Origin: Alligator mississippiensis
Lineage: Eukaryota > Chordata > Crocodylia > Alligatoridae
NCBI RefSeq assembly: GCF_030867095.1
Contig: NC_081826.1
Coordinates: 253,808,251 to 253,872,250, forward strand
Length of the DNA: 64,000 nucleotides
Direction of reading: 5' to 3'
In this document: positions 14,601-24,700 of the stretch, in pieces
Layout of the letters: the number at the start of each line of letters is the position of its first letter
Position numbering within the stretch: the stretch's first letter is position 1
Translations under genes and position numbers: made by a program
Notes under the pieces: generated by a model
The model's database searches: none
The model's input: only the letters and a program-made list of their open reading frames with translations
What the model was told of the DNA's origin: nothing

Positions 14601-17600
14601 TATCACCTACAATTTAAAACATACCTGAATTTAAGCAGCCATCACTATCATAGCCTACGGGGCTTTTGCTTAAGTGTCACAACCTTTATTTCTAACACGC
14701 AGAAATTATAATACAGAAAGGAGTTACTTACTTAGATATATGTGGTGTGATGATCGAACGCAGAGATTTGACATCTTCTGTTTTACAAATAAGAACAAGA
14801 AAAAAAGAACAAGGTTTGTTGAAACAAATTTTCACTGTATGAGTGAAATTTTATTTGTTAAAAAGAAGACCTCTGAAAGGAGCATTCCTCACTTTTAATG
14901 GACTGTTTAAGAAAAGTAGCAGATGGACGCTCTTTGAAAAAGATGCAATTTAGGAGCAAAAGGGGAAAGCGAACTAAAAGAATAGAGGATAACTGCCCAG
15001 CATTCTCAGTATCATTCTGTAAGATGTTACAGAGAACCCAAAAATAATTTAAAATCAAATACCTGGCAGAGAACAGTAATTTTTTTGACTGCATGCTTGT
15101 GCTTTTAGTCCTTTTATAACCATCACCCTTGTTCTCCTGCAATGTACATACTGGAAAGAGAAAGACAGAAAGAGAGAAACAATTACAGCTCTAAGTAATT
15201 AGTTTGCAGAAATATTTTGTCTCCAATTAAGGATTTTTCCTTCATTTTTCTCCCAAATATGAATATTACTGGTATCTGGGGAAACACAGGTGAATAATAC
15301 AATTATACCTGTGTGAGATAATTCTGAAACCTGATGTCTGCTGTTTTCAGGCATTTCACCATTACAAATTCCTGGTGTCAAGAAGCCCACCCCCACAATA
15401 TCCAAATCTAGTAAGATTTGTAGTCTAATAAAAATAAGACAACACAGGACATAGGATCTCACTGGATTTACAGGTACCAAAAAAAGTTAATGAAAACTAC
15501 AGTAAAATCCCTGTTTTCTGGCATTCTACTAGCTGGCATACTGTATTAACTTGCACTGTGTCGCCATCTACCACTCTGCATCACCTCCACGTGCAACGAC
15601 CCCACGCTGCTGCCGTGCCACCGCCATCCACCACCCTGTGCCACCGTTGCATGTAAGCCATGTGCTAATGCCCACCTCTCCCCCACTGCCATCCACAACC
15701 CCTGCGCTGCCATGAGCAAGACCCCCCCACTCTGGCTCCAGTATTTTTAGATAACCAGCATTTTTATATTACCAGCACCCAGCATTCCCCACTCATGTTG
15801 GATAACGGAGATTTTACTGTATTATTTTATTGAGATGATATACACAAGGAAACGCAACTATTTTTCGCTAAAGAAAAATATGGAGTATCTATATAAAAAT
15901 TTGGGAAAAGTCTTACCCCATTGCACCAACTTGAAGCTGTCAGAACATTTACTGGCAATTTCCTCATGACACTGAACATTATTGTGTTCTACCATCTACA
16001 GCCACAACCTGCCAATACAAACAAACTGTATATAAAAGGCTGACCATCCAAATTAAGCATCTTTACTACTTCTATTCAAGTAAATCATAATACTAAATAA
16101 TCTAAGGCTACACCTACACAGGCATATACAAATATTCAGTTTTTACTATGAGAGTTGCTACTCTCCCAGTAGAAGCCATGGGTGTACAGATGTTCAAGAT
16201 TTTTCCCCCCTGTGCAAAAATGGCACTCCAGAAGAAAAACCTGAGAGCAATCTGAGTTAAATCACTCCCAGAATAGTTTTCCCTGGGATAGCAAATGTCT
16301 GTATACATTCCCCTCTGAGAAAAGCCACAATAGTCCTTCAGCATCCATGGGTGCTTTGCTCCTTTCCTCCTCCCAGAGACAGCATGGTTCTCAGGCTGGA
16401 CTCCACTGCTCCAGCAGAGCACAGAGCAGAACATACCCCTCCTTCACAACCCCCACTCTGTGCTGCAGGGACACAAAGGCTGATCCTGAGCAGTCCAGGT
16501 CAGCCAATCAGGGCTGCCTTACTGCCATCTGTTCCCAGGCAAACTAGGGGAGCCAGAAGAGCATGCCAAGATGCACACACAGGGATCCTTTGGCTGCACA
16601 GTCATCACTGCAAGCTCTCTGCTTTTCAAGGGCTCAGCATTCAAATGTCTGTTCAGGCATCTCCAATTAAGTTTCTGGGGGGTTTTTAACCAGGAAAACA
16701 AACAAGGAAAAATTCTCTTAGATCATCTGAACATGTGTACGCAGCCTCAGCTATCTCTGGCAGCAGTTCTGGCAGAATACTATAGCCCAGGGGTGGGCAA
16801 AATATGGCCCGGGGGGCAGATCCAGCCTGCCAGGCCATTCTATCTGGCCCGCAAGGCCCCTAAAAAATTTAGAAAAGTAGTATTTATTTGCTCCTGGCTG
16901 CCTGTCAAAGATGACAGGAGCCAGGGGCAGTAAGACCCAGGGAAAGCCAGTGGCAGGACCCAGCAGCAAGGCCTGCCCAGCCCCACCACACCCCCAACCA
17001 GAAGCCCCTGCCTAGCACCAGAGAGGAAAACGCAGCCCTCGACAGCTTGCCAAAATTCGGTAAGCAGCCCTTCACCCAAAATAACTGCCCGCTCCTGCTA
17101 TAGCCTGTACTGACAAGCCACCAGACAACATGCACACCTGCATGCCTTGGACAGCTCCTCCACAGCAGCTGAGGAGGAGGAAGTGCGCTCTGGGAATGCA
17201 CCAGCTGCAAAAGGGACCACAGTGACCAGCTGAAAGTGCAGGTGCATTTTCACATGCCTTCCACTGCCTGCTCAGCAATGGCAGAAGCTTTCCTTGTTCA
17301 GATGGTTGTGTTGCTGCAGAGGACTTTGTGTGTGCGCACTCTCAAAGCTCTGCTGGCAGAACTGCACTATGCAAGCTAGGCCTAACGCCATCCCGCTTCC
17401 CACCAGATTAGCAGGATCTGACCATAATTTATCAGAAACCAAAAACAAGACAAGGTGTTATAACTACCACACCTCACAAACATCCAGCACATACTTATCA
17501 AAGAAAAAAAATATATCAATACCCATTTTGCAAAGAGGAAAGGACTAAGCTGAGCAAAACAGGCCATGTTTAGGTGCCAATTATCTGAAAGTCCTGGAAC

Positions 17601-18400
17601 TCAGAGCTAAGATAAAAAAAACTATATTATAGCACCTCTAGCTGTGAGGAGAAAGCACGATTTCACAGTAGTAATACAACACCATCAAGTTTTCAAGGAC
17701 CCTGCCATCTGACTCTGTGGCATGTTCAATAATTCAACAACTGGTAAAGAAACCTAATCTGTTCCTGATTAACTGGACAGCAGTCAGTTAAGAAACAACT
17801 TAAAGACAAGCATTTGCCAATCTGAGACTGTCACTAGCAGTTTCAGCCAGAAAACAAGAAGCCATGTGGCACGAGTCCCACTTTCTCTCCATTAACCAGC
17901 AATCAGAGCAATATGTTTCCCTCAGGCTCCCACAGTTGTTAAAGCTACCCAGCCATCCTGCACCCCCTCCCCATGCCGGCTCCACCCAAGTGTCACCTCG
18001 GGAGCCCTGCGCCGCCGCCGCCGCCTGCCCCGCGGGGTGGAGCTGTGCCACCTGCTGCTGCCGGACGGACAGAAGCAGGGCGAGGAGCCCCGAACCCACG
18101 TCCTCCCACTCGGCTCCGCTCCGTGTCCCGCCTCCCCATTTCGAGTGGGACCTGCACCCGCCGCGAGGGCGATGCCCAGCCCGGCCCCAGGCTCCAGCGG
18201 GGCCCAGCGCAGCGCAGCGGCGGGGGCTCTGCCAATGGAGCGGGCGCCGGGGATAAGCTGCAGGGGAGCCCAGCCCGGGCCGCGAGGGAGGGAGGTGGCT
18301 GCGGGGAGCCCCAGGCCCAGACCTGGGCGCCCCCCCGCCCGGGGAACCCACCGCGGAGCCGCGCGCCCCCTCGTGCAGCAAGGAGCTGCGCCCGCGCAGC
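2567..18400 (-). CDS. GFM2: GFM2, mitochondrial elongation factor G2, 5' half (gene span)
   Basis: GFM2 is a GTPase of the mitochondrial matrix that works with MRRF to split ribosomes after termination (known for the family). Ten coding exons are seen, joined in order 15979-15917, 15150-15063, 14777-14732, 14063-13966, 9999-9874, 8816-8728, 6551-6463, 6160-6100, 5982-5797 and 2647-2567. They total 927 bases and residues 1-309 with phase kept throughout. A basic, acid-poor leader of about 50 residues fits mitochondrial import. GTPase motifs are AHIDAGKT (74-81), RGITI near 116-120, DTPGHVD (138-144) and NKMD (192-195). All key residues are intact. The C-terminal half lies left of the window. 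The first exon is non-coding and should lie in the CpG island shared with NSA2; its exact edges were not resolved, so the right end given is approximate. Confidence 0.96.
3215..3668. mobile_element. hAT-type non-autonomous element
   Basis: Starts CAGGGGTTCTCAGC and ends with the inverse of CAGTGTTTCTCAATTTTTTC. Flanked by CTGTAAAA and CTGTAAAG (7 of 8). No transposase frame. Confidence 0.75.
4279..4949. mobile_element. hAT-type non-autonomous element
   Basis: Starts CAGTGGTTCTCAACCTTTTT and ends ..TGAGAATCACTG. Flanks are TCTTAGAG and GTTTAGAG (6 of 8). AT-rich ends surround a GC-rich core. No coding remnant recognised. Confidence 0.75.
5797..5982 (-). CDS. GFM2: GFM2 exon, G' insert
   Basis: Encodes 62 residues starting [20 protein letters not shown] and ending ARNALIEQ, matching the G' region of GFM2. 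Acceptor ATCCACAG, donor GTAAAG. The 5' extension of the open frame is intron. Confidence 0.97.
6100..6160 (-). CDS. GFM2: GFM2 exon after G4
   Basis: A 61-base exon encoding [20 protein letters not shown]. It continues the G domain into the G' insert. Donor GTAAAA, acceptor AATATAG. Confidence 0.96.
6463..6551 (-). CDS. GFM2: GFM2 exon with G4 NKMD
   Basis: Encodes [20 protein letters not shown] then [13 protein letters not shown] gives guanine specificity. The donor is GTATGT and the exon leaves in phase 2. Confidence 0.97.
6552..8727. other. GFM2 intron, no feature recognised
   Basis: Contains pyrimidine-rich stretches near 7070-7620 and chance open frames, but nothing with splice sites or family similarity. 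I see no bounded repeat. Confidence 0.5.
8728..8816 (-). CDS. GFM2: GFM2 exon with G3 His
   Basis: Encodes residues 141-170, [20 protein letters not shown] and onward to AGVE. It completes DTPGHVD, which carries the His that places the attacking water in EF-G type GTPases. Donor GTAAAA, acceptor TCTGCAG. Confidence 0.97.
8817..9873. other. GFM2 intron, no feature recognised
   Basis: Ordinary intron sequence between the G3 and switch-I exons. No repeat ends, hairpins or conserved frames were seen. Confidence 0.5.
9874..9999 (-). CDS. GFM2: GFM2 exon with switch I and start of G3
   Basis: Encodes residues 99-140, including [20 protein letters not shown] (switch I with the conserved Thr) and NLIDTP, whose Gly-His continues in the next exon. 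Length 126, entering and leaving in phase 1. Confidence 0.97.
10940..11125. repeat. Interspersed repeat with CCTGATGAAGG..CGAAAGCTTG core
   Basis: CCTGATGAAGGGTGCTTGTG, CGAAAGCTTG and a following TCTAATAAAAGTATCACC match a widespread amniote repeat whose copies carry a conserved gaag..cgaaagct core and an AATAAA-like stretch. Class not certain. Confidence 0.45.
11815..12115. mobile_element. hAT-type relic, internally similar to the element at 26302-26533
   Basis: CAGTGATTTTCAAAG start, then AAGAACTCAGAAAGATCACA and GGATTTATCTTGTGAATCAT, which recur in the element at 26302 and in a fragment near 21585-21625. The right end and target duplication were not found. Confidence 0.45.
12355..13408 (+). 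mobile_element. CR1 LINE 3' fragment, split by a hAT insertion
   Basis: The left part (12355-12586) encodes the reverse-transcriptase tail [20 protein letters not shown] then [13 protein letters not shown]. The right part (13019-13408) continues [20 protein letters not shown] and the usual 3' tail ending GGACTAGATGACCTCTGAGA. Both parts keep order and strand. A 432-bp hAT element sits between them. Frame is broken; 5' truncated. Confidence 0.9.
12587..13018. mobile_element. hAT-type element nested in CR1, perfect 8-bp TSD
   Basis: Begins CAAGGCTTCCCAAGCTTTTC and ends with the inverse of AGTGGTTCCCAGTCTTGGGG. Flanked on both sides by AGGCTAAG. Removing it and one TSD copy restores a continuous CR1 match. 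Confidence 0.9.
13966..14063 (-). CDS. GFM2: GFM2 exon with P-loop (G1)
   Basis: Encodes residues 67-98, starting [20 protein letters not shown], with the G1/P-loop that binds GTP phosphates. It is followed by the [11 protein letters not shown] segment typical of EF-G proteins. Donor GTTAGA, acceptor TGTGCAG. Confidence 0.97.
14732..14777 (-). CDS. GFM2: GFM2 exon before the G domain
   Basis: A 46-base exon encoding [16 protein letters not shown], matching the short linker before the GTPase domain. The donor is GTAAGT and the acceptor AAACAG. It enters in phase 1 and leaves in phase 2, fitting both neighbours. Confidence 0.93.
15063..15150 (-). CDS. GFM2: GFM2 exon, mitochondrial leader
   Basis: Encodes residues 22-50, a Lys/Arg/Cys-rich leader ending in CSLP, like the end of the human GFM2 leader. 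It is flanked by a TTTCCAG acceptor and a GTATTT donor. It enters in phase 0 and leaves in phase 1. One alternative frame has a stop, which supports the frame used. Confidence 0.88.
15500..15819. mobile_element. pogo/Tigger-like MITE
   Basis: Ends CAGTAAAATCCCTG and the inverse of CAGTAAAATCTCCGTTATCC, flanked by TA on both sides, as expected for Tc1/mariner-pogo insertion. The interior is a CCA-rich imperfect repeat with no transposase. Confidence 0.75.
15917..15979 (-). CDS. GFM2: GFM2 first coding exon (start codon)
   Basis: The start ATG is at 15979 reading leftward and encodes [21 protein letters not shown] in 21 codons, ending in phase 0 before donor GTAAGA. The exon appears to begin at 15995 after a CTGTAG acceptor. 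An earlier out-of-frame ATG sits at that exon edge, so this start is chosen because it continues in phase into the next exon. The leader is basic and hydrophobic, as expected for matrix import. Confidence 0.8.
16106..16746. mobile_element. Possible MITE with GGCTACACCTACACAGGCA ends
   Basis: The left end GGCTACACCTACACAGGCA and the inverted right end GGCTGCGTACACATGTTCA agree partly. No target duplication is convincing. Lies in GFM2 intron 1. Confidence 0.35.
16788..17097. mobile_element. hAT-type element, perfect 8-bp TSD
   Basis: Starts CAGGGGTGGGCAAAATATGG and ends with the inverse of CAGGAGCGGGCAGTTATTTT. Flanked by CTATAGCC at 16780-16787 and 17098-17105. Same family as the elements at 51257 and 56055. 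Confidence 0.92.
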
Positions 18401-18701
18401 CACAGGCGGAAACGGAAACGACCTGCCTCTACCGCCCCACCACTTCCGCTTCCTCCGCGCGTCCTTCTCTCCCTTCCGGGCAGCCCCATCCCCGCAGCCC
18501 TTGGGTTCCGGCTGCTGCAACAGGGCCGGCCGCGAGCTCCGGTCCCGGCTTCCTCCCGTTATCCTTCCCCCGCCACCCCTTCCGCTCCCACCCCCAGGAG
18601 GACAAAAAGGCCGGAAGCAGAGGCGACGGTGGCTGCTTCCGAAGGGTAGAACCGCCGTGCCGGAAGTAGCTCTACCCGGAGCCGTTTCGTGGCTGGAGCG
18701 G

Positions 18702-18713
18702 CCTTTTCTTTCC
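18702..18713 (+). promoter_or_regulatory. Possible 5' TOP tract of NSA2
   Basis: A pyrimidine run CCTTTTCTTTCC lies about 64 bases upstream of the NSA2 ATG. Terminal oligopyrimidine tracts mark mRNAs of the translation machinery and make them mTOR-responsive. Whether transcription really starts at this C is not shown by the sequence. Confidence 0.35.
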
Positions 18714-18776
18714 GCGTGCGGGTCTGGACTGCCCGCGGCCGAGACCTGAGCGCGGGCTGTCCCCGCCGCCGCCACC

Positions 18777-18779
18777 ATG
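18777..18779 (+). CDS. NSA2: NSA2 exon 1: start codon only
   Basis: The coding part of exon 1 is just ATG, followed at once by donor GTGAGC. Genomic context is GCCGCCACCATGG. After splicing, position +4 becomes C from exon 2 (CCGCAG). The protein then reads [16 protein letters not shown], as in other NSA2 proteins, which fixes this start. Confidence 0.93.
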
Positions 18780-21700
18780 GTGAGCGCGAGCGCGAGCGCG
18801 AGGGCCGGGGCGGCTCGCGGAGCGGGGAAGGGTGTGGGTGCGGGGCAGGGAGCGGAGCGGACCCTGGTCGCGGCCACTGACCTGTCGCCTGTGTCCTGCA
18901 GCCGCAGAACGAGCACATCGAGCTGCACCGCAAGCGCTACGGCTACCGCCTCGACCACCATGAGCGGCGCAGGAAGCGGGAGGGCCGCGAGGCCCACGAG
19001 CGCTCCAGGAAGGCCAAGAAGCTGATCGGGCTGAAAGCCAAACTCTACCACAAGCAGCGCCACGCCGAGAAGATCCAGATGAAAAAGACGTGTGTAACAC
19101 CCCCCCCCCCCCCACACACACACACCCCCGCGAGCTGCCTGCCCCTGCCTGCCCCGGGGCTGAAAACCCAGGAGTAAAACACCTGCTTGTCTTGGGGTGG
19201 AGGCAGGGCTGAATCCCACCTGCCCCAAGCCTGCAGCAGGATGCCAGGCACTGGACGTGCTTGGTGTAACAAGCCCCGGGCCTGCTTCTAAGAGACAGTA
19301 GTAATGATAGTACAGAGGCAGCGGGGAATCTGCCTAAGGGCCTTTCCCATAGCTTGCCTAGCTGTTCAGATGCTGCCTTGTAGAATAGGTTAACAACCCT
19401 TGCGTGCTGGAGGCCGCGAATGAGAGATGAATGTGGGGGAACCCTGGTCAGACCCAAATTACACTCTTCATCATCCGCCCTCTCCTCTGTGCGATACGGG
19501 TCTATTTGATATGCCAGGGAATATGGGCCTAGGCCCTCAAGTCTAACATCACTGCATGGTGCAGGCTACTAGACAAGCTGGACCTATGGTATGACCCAGT
19601 ACATGGCAGTTCATATGTAACAGGAAAAAGCACAGCACTGTACTTTGAATAGAGTAAGAAACAGCCAACCTTTCATGCAGTTACATTATTTGGCTCTTAA
19701 GAAGGTATGGTGCTAGTCTTAAAACAACTTTTGTTAGCTTCTTAAACACAATTGAGGAAATAAGATTGAGGGGTTTTATTTTCTGGGGCCATTTCATAGC
19801 ACACCTCAAGTACAGTCAGTTTTGCTGTTTCTGCTGGAGTAACTGGTTACTGTCCTGTTCTTTGTGTAAAGAACACTCCTCTGTCTTTTATTTGCTTTTT
19901 CAAAACAAGCTCGCTCTGGCTTCAATTTGGCACCAAATCCTAACCACTATCTCCACATCTAAGAACAGAAGTTGGGTTCAACCTGCAGGTTGACTGTTAG
20001 TGTTCCTGCAAAACGTAGAATTGGGGATGAAGAGCAAAGTAGACAAGTGAAGATCGAGGGGAAACCTTGAGGAACAAACAGGAGTCTATTACGCAATACA
20101 GACTGCCTTTAAGACCACTAGGAACTACTTCATAATGCCTAGAAACTGAGTCTCCATGTCTTCTGCACATTTATTGATAAAGAAGTCAGTCCGTTTAAGT
20201 AAACGTTTGCTGGCTTTGTGCTATGAATTAAGTTATTCTTCAGAACTGGGGTTGAACAAAATGAGATCAACAAATTTAAATACAAATATTGTTTAAGACT
20301 AATCCTTAATTATACATGCTTTTTAGCAGAACAAGTTTATCCACATAAATCACATTTTAAATCCCTGAAATCAATTTCTGAGTACATAGTTTAACATATA
20401 AAGGACAGTGGTTTTATAGTGTGCTTCTCCTTAAAAGTATCTCTGCATCCCTTGACAATGTTTTCTGAAAGTTGCTTGATTTTCCTTCTAGCATTAAGAT
20501 GCATGAAAAGAGAAACACCAAACAAAAGAATGATGAGAAGACCCCTGAAGGAGCTATGCCAGCATACCTCCTGGACAGAGAGGGCCAATCCCGGGCTAAA
20601 GTCCTTTCTAATATGATCAAACAGAAACGAAAAGAGAAAGCCGTAAGTAATTATACTGACACTTAGATAACAGCTCTTGCTTTTTCTAGTATTAATTCTC
20701 AGTTTCTTTCCGCTCTGTGAGCAACATCTAAACACTTATGCAAATCTAATATCAACTTTTAAATTGCTAAGAGATGTTTAAGTCTGGAAAATAGCAAATG
20801 AGCATATGCAGTAACTAGCTTTCATAAGTAGTGTGTTAGATAGCACTTACTTTTCTACATTTTATTAAGGCAATATGTTTGGGTTTTTTTAAAGAACAAA
20901 AGACAAAAGAAACAGCAAATCAAACTGGCTTACTGATCAGATTCAGCTGATTTAGACTTGTGAACATATTGTCCATACCAACTGTAGTTTTGTCAGAAGG
21001 ATTTCCAAAAGTTGTTCCTATGACACACACAAGTATTATGTATTAGGAGTTGGTACAACTTAGATGTACAAAGGGGAGAGATTGTAATTTCCTTTCAGTA
21101 GAACTTTATTTTATTGTGTTCGTGTCTCCTCTGTCACTTACCAACACTAAAACTCTAATGGTACCATGGTATCTCTTGTAGGGGAAATGGGAGGTTCCTG
21201 TGCCAAAAGTTCGTGCTCAGGGAGAAACAGAAGTTCTGAAAGTGATCCGAACAGGAAAGAGAAAAAAAAAGGCCTGGAAGAGGATGGTTACCAAAGTCTG
21301 CTTTGTTGGGGATGGCTTTACTCGAAAACCTCCTAAATATGAACGATTTATTCGACCAATGGTAAGTTACTTATAGGTGTATAAGTTGAATCACTATGTT
21401 ATTTATTGCTATTAAGACTTCCCTTTCTCTTCTGTGATAATTCAGAGCTACAGCTAAAACTGTCCTATATCAGGCTCATTTCTGTTATTGTTTGTGGCAA
21501 TCTACATTCTCCCTTCCTCTGATAAATGCTGATCATAAAAGCTTTTTCTCATCTTTAATGTTTTTAATGCAATGAATTCTTATTTGAAATCTCAAGGTTT
21601 ATCTTGTGAATCATGTGTGCATACCTCACAGTGAAAACATTGTGTGGATTTTGTGACACTGTCTGAGAATCTGTATTCTAAACTCTTACCTGGCAATGTA

Positions 21701-24700
21701 TGAAGCTAGAGGAAGGTTAAGAAAGAAGCTTTGAAATCTGCTATGTGAGGAGATGCTTGAGAATGTTAAAAGGAGGCCATTTGTCTCTATATATGTGGCT
21801 GATTTTAAGAGATGGTCCACCTGGTCTCTCTTCCTAGTTCTGCCACTGGCCTGCTTGGGTACTTTTAAGGCAGGTCATTCCCCACCTCCCACTAGGTATA
21901 AAATGGGGTTAAAAATACCTGCCTAAAGAGCTAAATACCTTCTAAAGAGCTCTGACATCTTCGGACATGCTGTATAATTAGGGAGAAGCTTGTCTCAACT
22001 TGCTGCTCACAAAACCAGAAGTAACTGGTTGAGAGTGTGTAAGGATGGAAGGTAACTTGGGTGATAGTGACCACAAAATGACTGAGTTCAAGATCATAAG
22101 ATGATCAACAGAATGAGGACACTGCACTTCAGAAAAGCAGACTTTAACAAGGTCAGGGAACTGGTGGGCTACAAGCAGAGGAAATTTAGGTTGGAGATTA
22201 GGAGGAACTCTTTGACTGGGAGGGTGGTTAAGTACTGGAACAGGCTACCTAGAGAAGTAGTGGAATCTCCATCCCTGGAAATTATCAAAAGCAGACTGGA
22301 CAGGTACTTGAGTGGGATGGTTTAGCCAGGGATGATCCTGCCATGAGTAGGGGGCTGGACTAGATGACCTGGTGAGGTTCTTTCCAGCCTGCAGAATACT
22401 TTTTGCTTTCTCTCTATGCCAATTTAAAAGGAGATAAGCTGACATCTGAAGTGATGCATTTATATCACCCCCAAGAATTTGTATCGGATTATTTTATCAC
22501 AATTTAACAAATCTGGTATCTTAAAATAGGTGACTTTTAGTTTTAGTTTACAGCTCATTTCACTGTTTTTCAGTAATACCTGGAAATAGAAAAGGTTAGG
22601 GAAATAAATGTGATTTGACTGGATCTTAACTTTTTAGCAACGGCTTTAAGAATTTTGTGTGGCACTAAACCACTGTAATGTTTGTTTGTTGCAGGGTTTA
22701 CGTTTCAAGAAGGCTCACGTAACTCATCCTGAACTTAAAGCTACCTTTTGCCTGCCTATCCTTGGTGTAAAGAAAAATCCCTCTTCTCCTCTGTACACAA
22801 CTTTGGGTGTAATTACCAAAGGTACAGTCATAGAGGTGAATGTGAGTGAGCTTGGTCTTGTGACACAAGGTGGCAAAGTTATCTGGGGTAAGTATCCAGC
22901 CAGTAGTGATCAGCTACATTGTATAAATGGTCTTGAATCTTAAGAAGAATAAAGGGCAAGGAAAAAGCTTGCCATCTTTGATTGAGAGGCCCAAAAGCAG
23001 GCCGCTTCCCCAGCTATCATCAAATACCCTTTGGCAACTGCAAAAGAACAACAATCATAGATGTACATTTCTAATAAGTATCGATTCTGAAATTTGTCTT
23101 ATAAGCACATTAGTCTTAAATAAATTGGCACTTAAAGCTTATGGCTTCAATGTTAGCAATGCAGTAAATGCATATTTAATTGTACTTTTTATGTAAAATA
23201 TTTAAAATCTTTCTTTCTTGGACCTAAGTTCTGGGTTGCTTCCTTAGCTGTGTGACATTGACAGTCTCATTTCTACAGCTAAGCATGTGAATAATTTGAC
23301 ACGAGTTCCACTGAAATCAGTACAACTAACTCAAAGCGGATAAAGCTGAGGCTTTGCACAAGTCTTTATATGACTGCAGTAGCTTATGAAGTTGTTATAA
23401 ATGAGGCAGAACTGGTAGGTAAGAGAAGATCCTGTTTTTTCAGTGAGATTAAAATAGGTGTTCCAAGGGTCTAATTACTGTTCTAGAATTTGGATGGGTG
23501 CAGCTAAGTAAACTAGAAAAATATAATTTGAAGATCAATGCCTAACACAATCAAACAGCAGTTTTAGCATAAATAGTGTCTTACAGCAGGAGTCTCTTAG
23601 CCCAGTGTTTCTCAACCTTTTCCAGCCCAAGGCACACTTACATTAACACTTTTTCTGTAACACACCTGTTAAGGCATTCCCCAGCCCCACACTTCTGCGC
23701 TTATTGTAGCTCATTGCCATGGCAAAATTCTGTGGTACACCTGTTAATTTGTGACAGCACACCAGCTGGGAAAGTCTTAGACTAGAATGAAATGTTTGTA
23801 GAGAGGATTTTGACAGATTAAGATGCTCAAACATACTGTATTTATAGGTGTATAAATTGGGTTTGCAGCCCAATTTTGGCCTCTGAGAATGTAACCTCAA
23901 CTTATACACTGTACCACCTTCCCCTGCAAGTGGCACCAGGCTCTGTGCTCAGCTAGCACAGCCCAGGCATTGCCCCATCCCCTATGAGCAACACACAAGC
24001 CAAGCACTGAGCCTGGCCCCATCCCCTGGAAGTGGCACCGCTGAGTCCTGAGCCCAGCCTTGTTCACTTTGAGCAGCATCAGGCTTGGCAGCACTGCTCG
24101 CAGGAGATATGAGCAATGCTGCTCAGCCCTAGGGGATGGGGCTGTGCCAGCCAAGCCCAGCCCCAGCCCCTGTGAGCAGCACATCCCCAGCTAAGTGCCG
24201 AGCCTGGTACCACTCACAGAGAATGGGGCTAAGCTCAGTGCTCAGCTGGGAACATGCTGCCTGCTAGGGCCAGTTGGTGCAGCCCCATCCCCTGCAACAA
24301 TCACCAGGCCTGAATGCCAAGCCCAGCCCTGTCTGCTGCGAGCAGCACTGCCAAGCACTAAGCCCAGTGACACTTGCAGGGGATGAGGCTGGGCTTGGTG
24401 CTCAGCCATGCCACTCACAGCAGATAGGGCTGAGCTCGGGGCTCAGCTGGTGCGGCTCAGGCATCACTGCTCACAGGGGATGGGCTGCACCAGCCAAGCC
24501 CAGCCCTGGCTTATACACTGTGCGTATGAAAATCCTAACTTTCCTAACTTATAAAACAAGGCTGAGTTAACTTACCACATTTCGTGGTGTATAATTTTCT
24601 GTTGGAAAACAGAAGCTATTGGAAAACAATGTGATTTAACTTCACTCCCAATCCCCTTTTTGTCCCCTTCTTTAGGGAAATATGCACAAGTAACCAACAA

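Larger units (their letters stand above)
17950..18779. promoter_or_regulatory. CpG-island bidirectional promoter of GFM2 and NSA2
   Basis: Dense CpG and GC-rich sequence sits between the two divergent genes, with no TATA box seen near the NSA2 start. ETS-type motifs CCGGAAG occur at 18611-18617 and 18660-18666. Their reverse form CTTCCG occurs near 18442 and 18474. Shared CpG promoters for this gene pair are known in mammals. The large open frames on both strands here come from base composition. Confidence 0.8.

Noticed and set aside
17800-19457. Long overlapping open frames of 200-411 residues on both strands
   Set aside because: They lie in the CpG island, overlap NSA2 exons in wrong frames, and have Pro/Ala/Gly/Arg composition expected from GC-rich sequence. 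No family similarity.
19131-24675. Intronic snoRNA in NSA2
   Set aside because: No paired C and D boxes or H/ACA pattern with flanking stems was seen in the introns.
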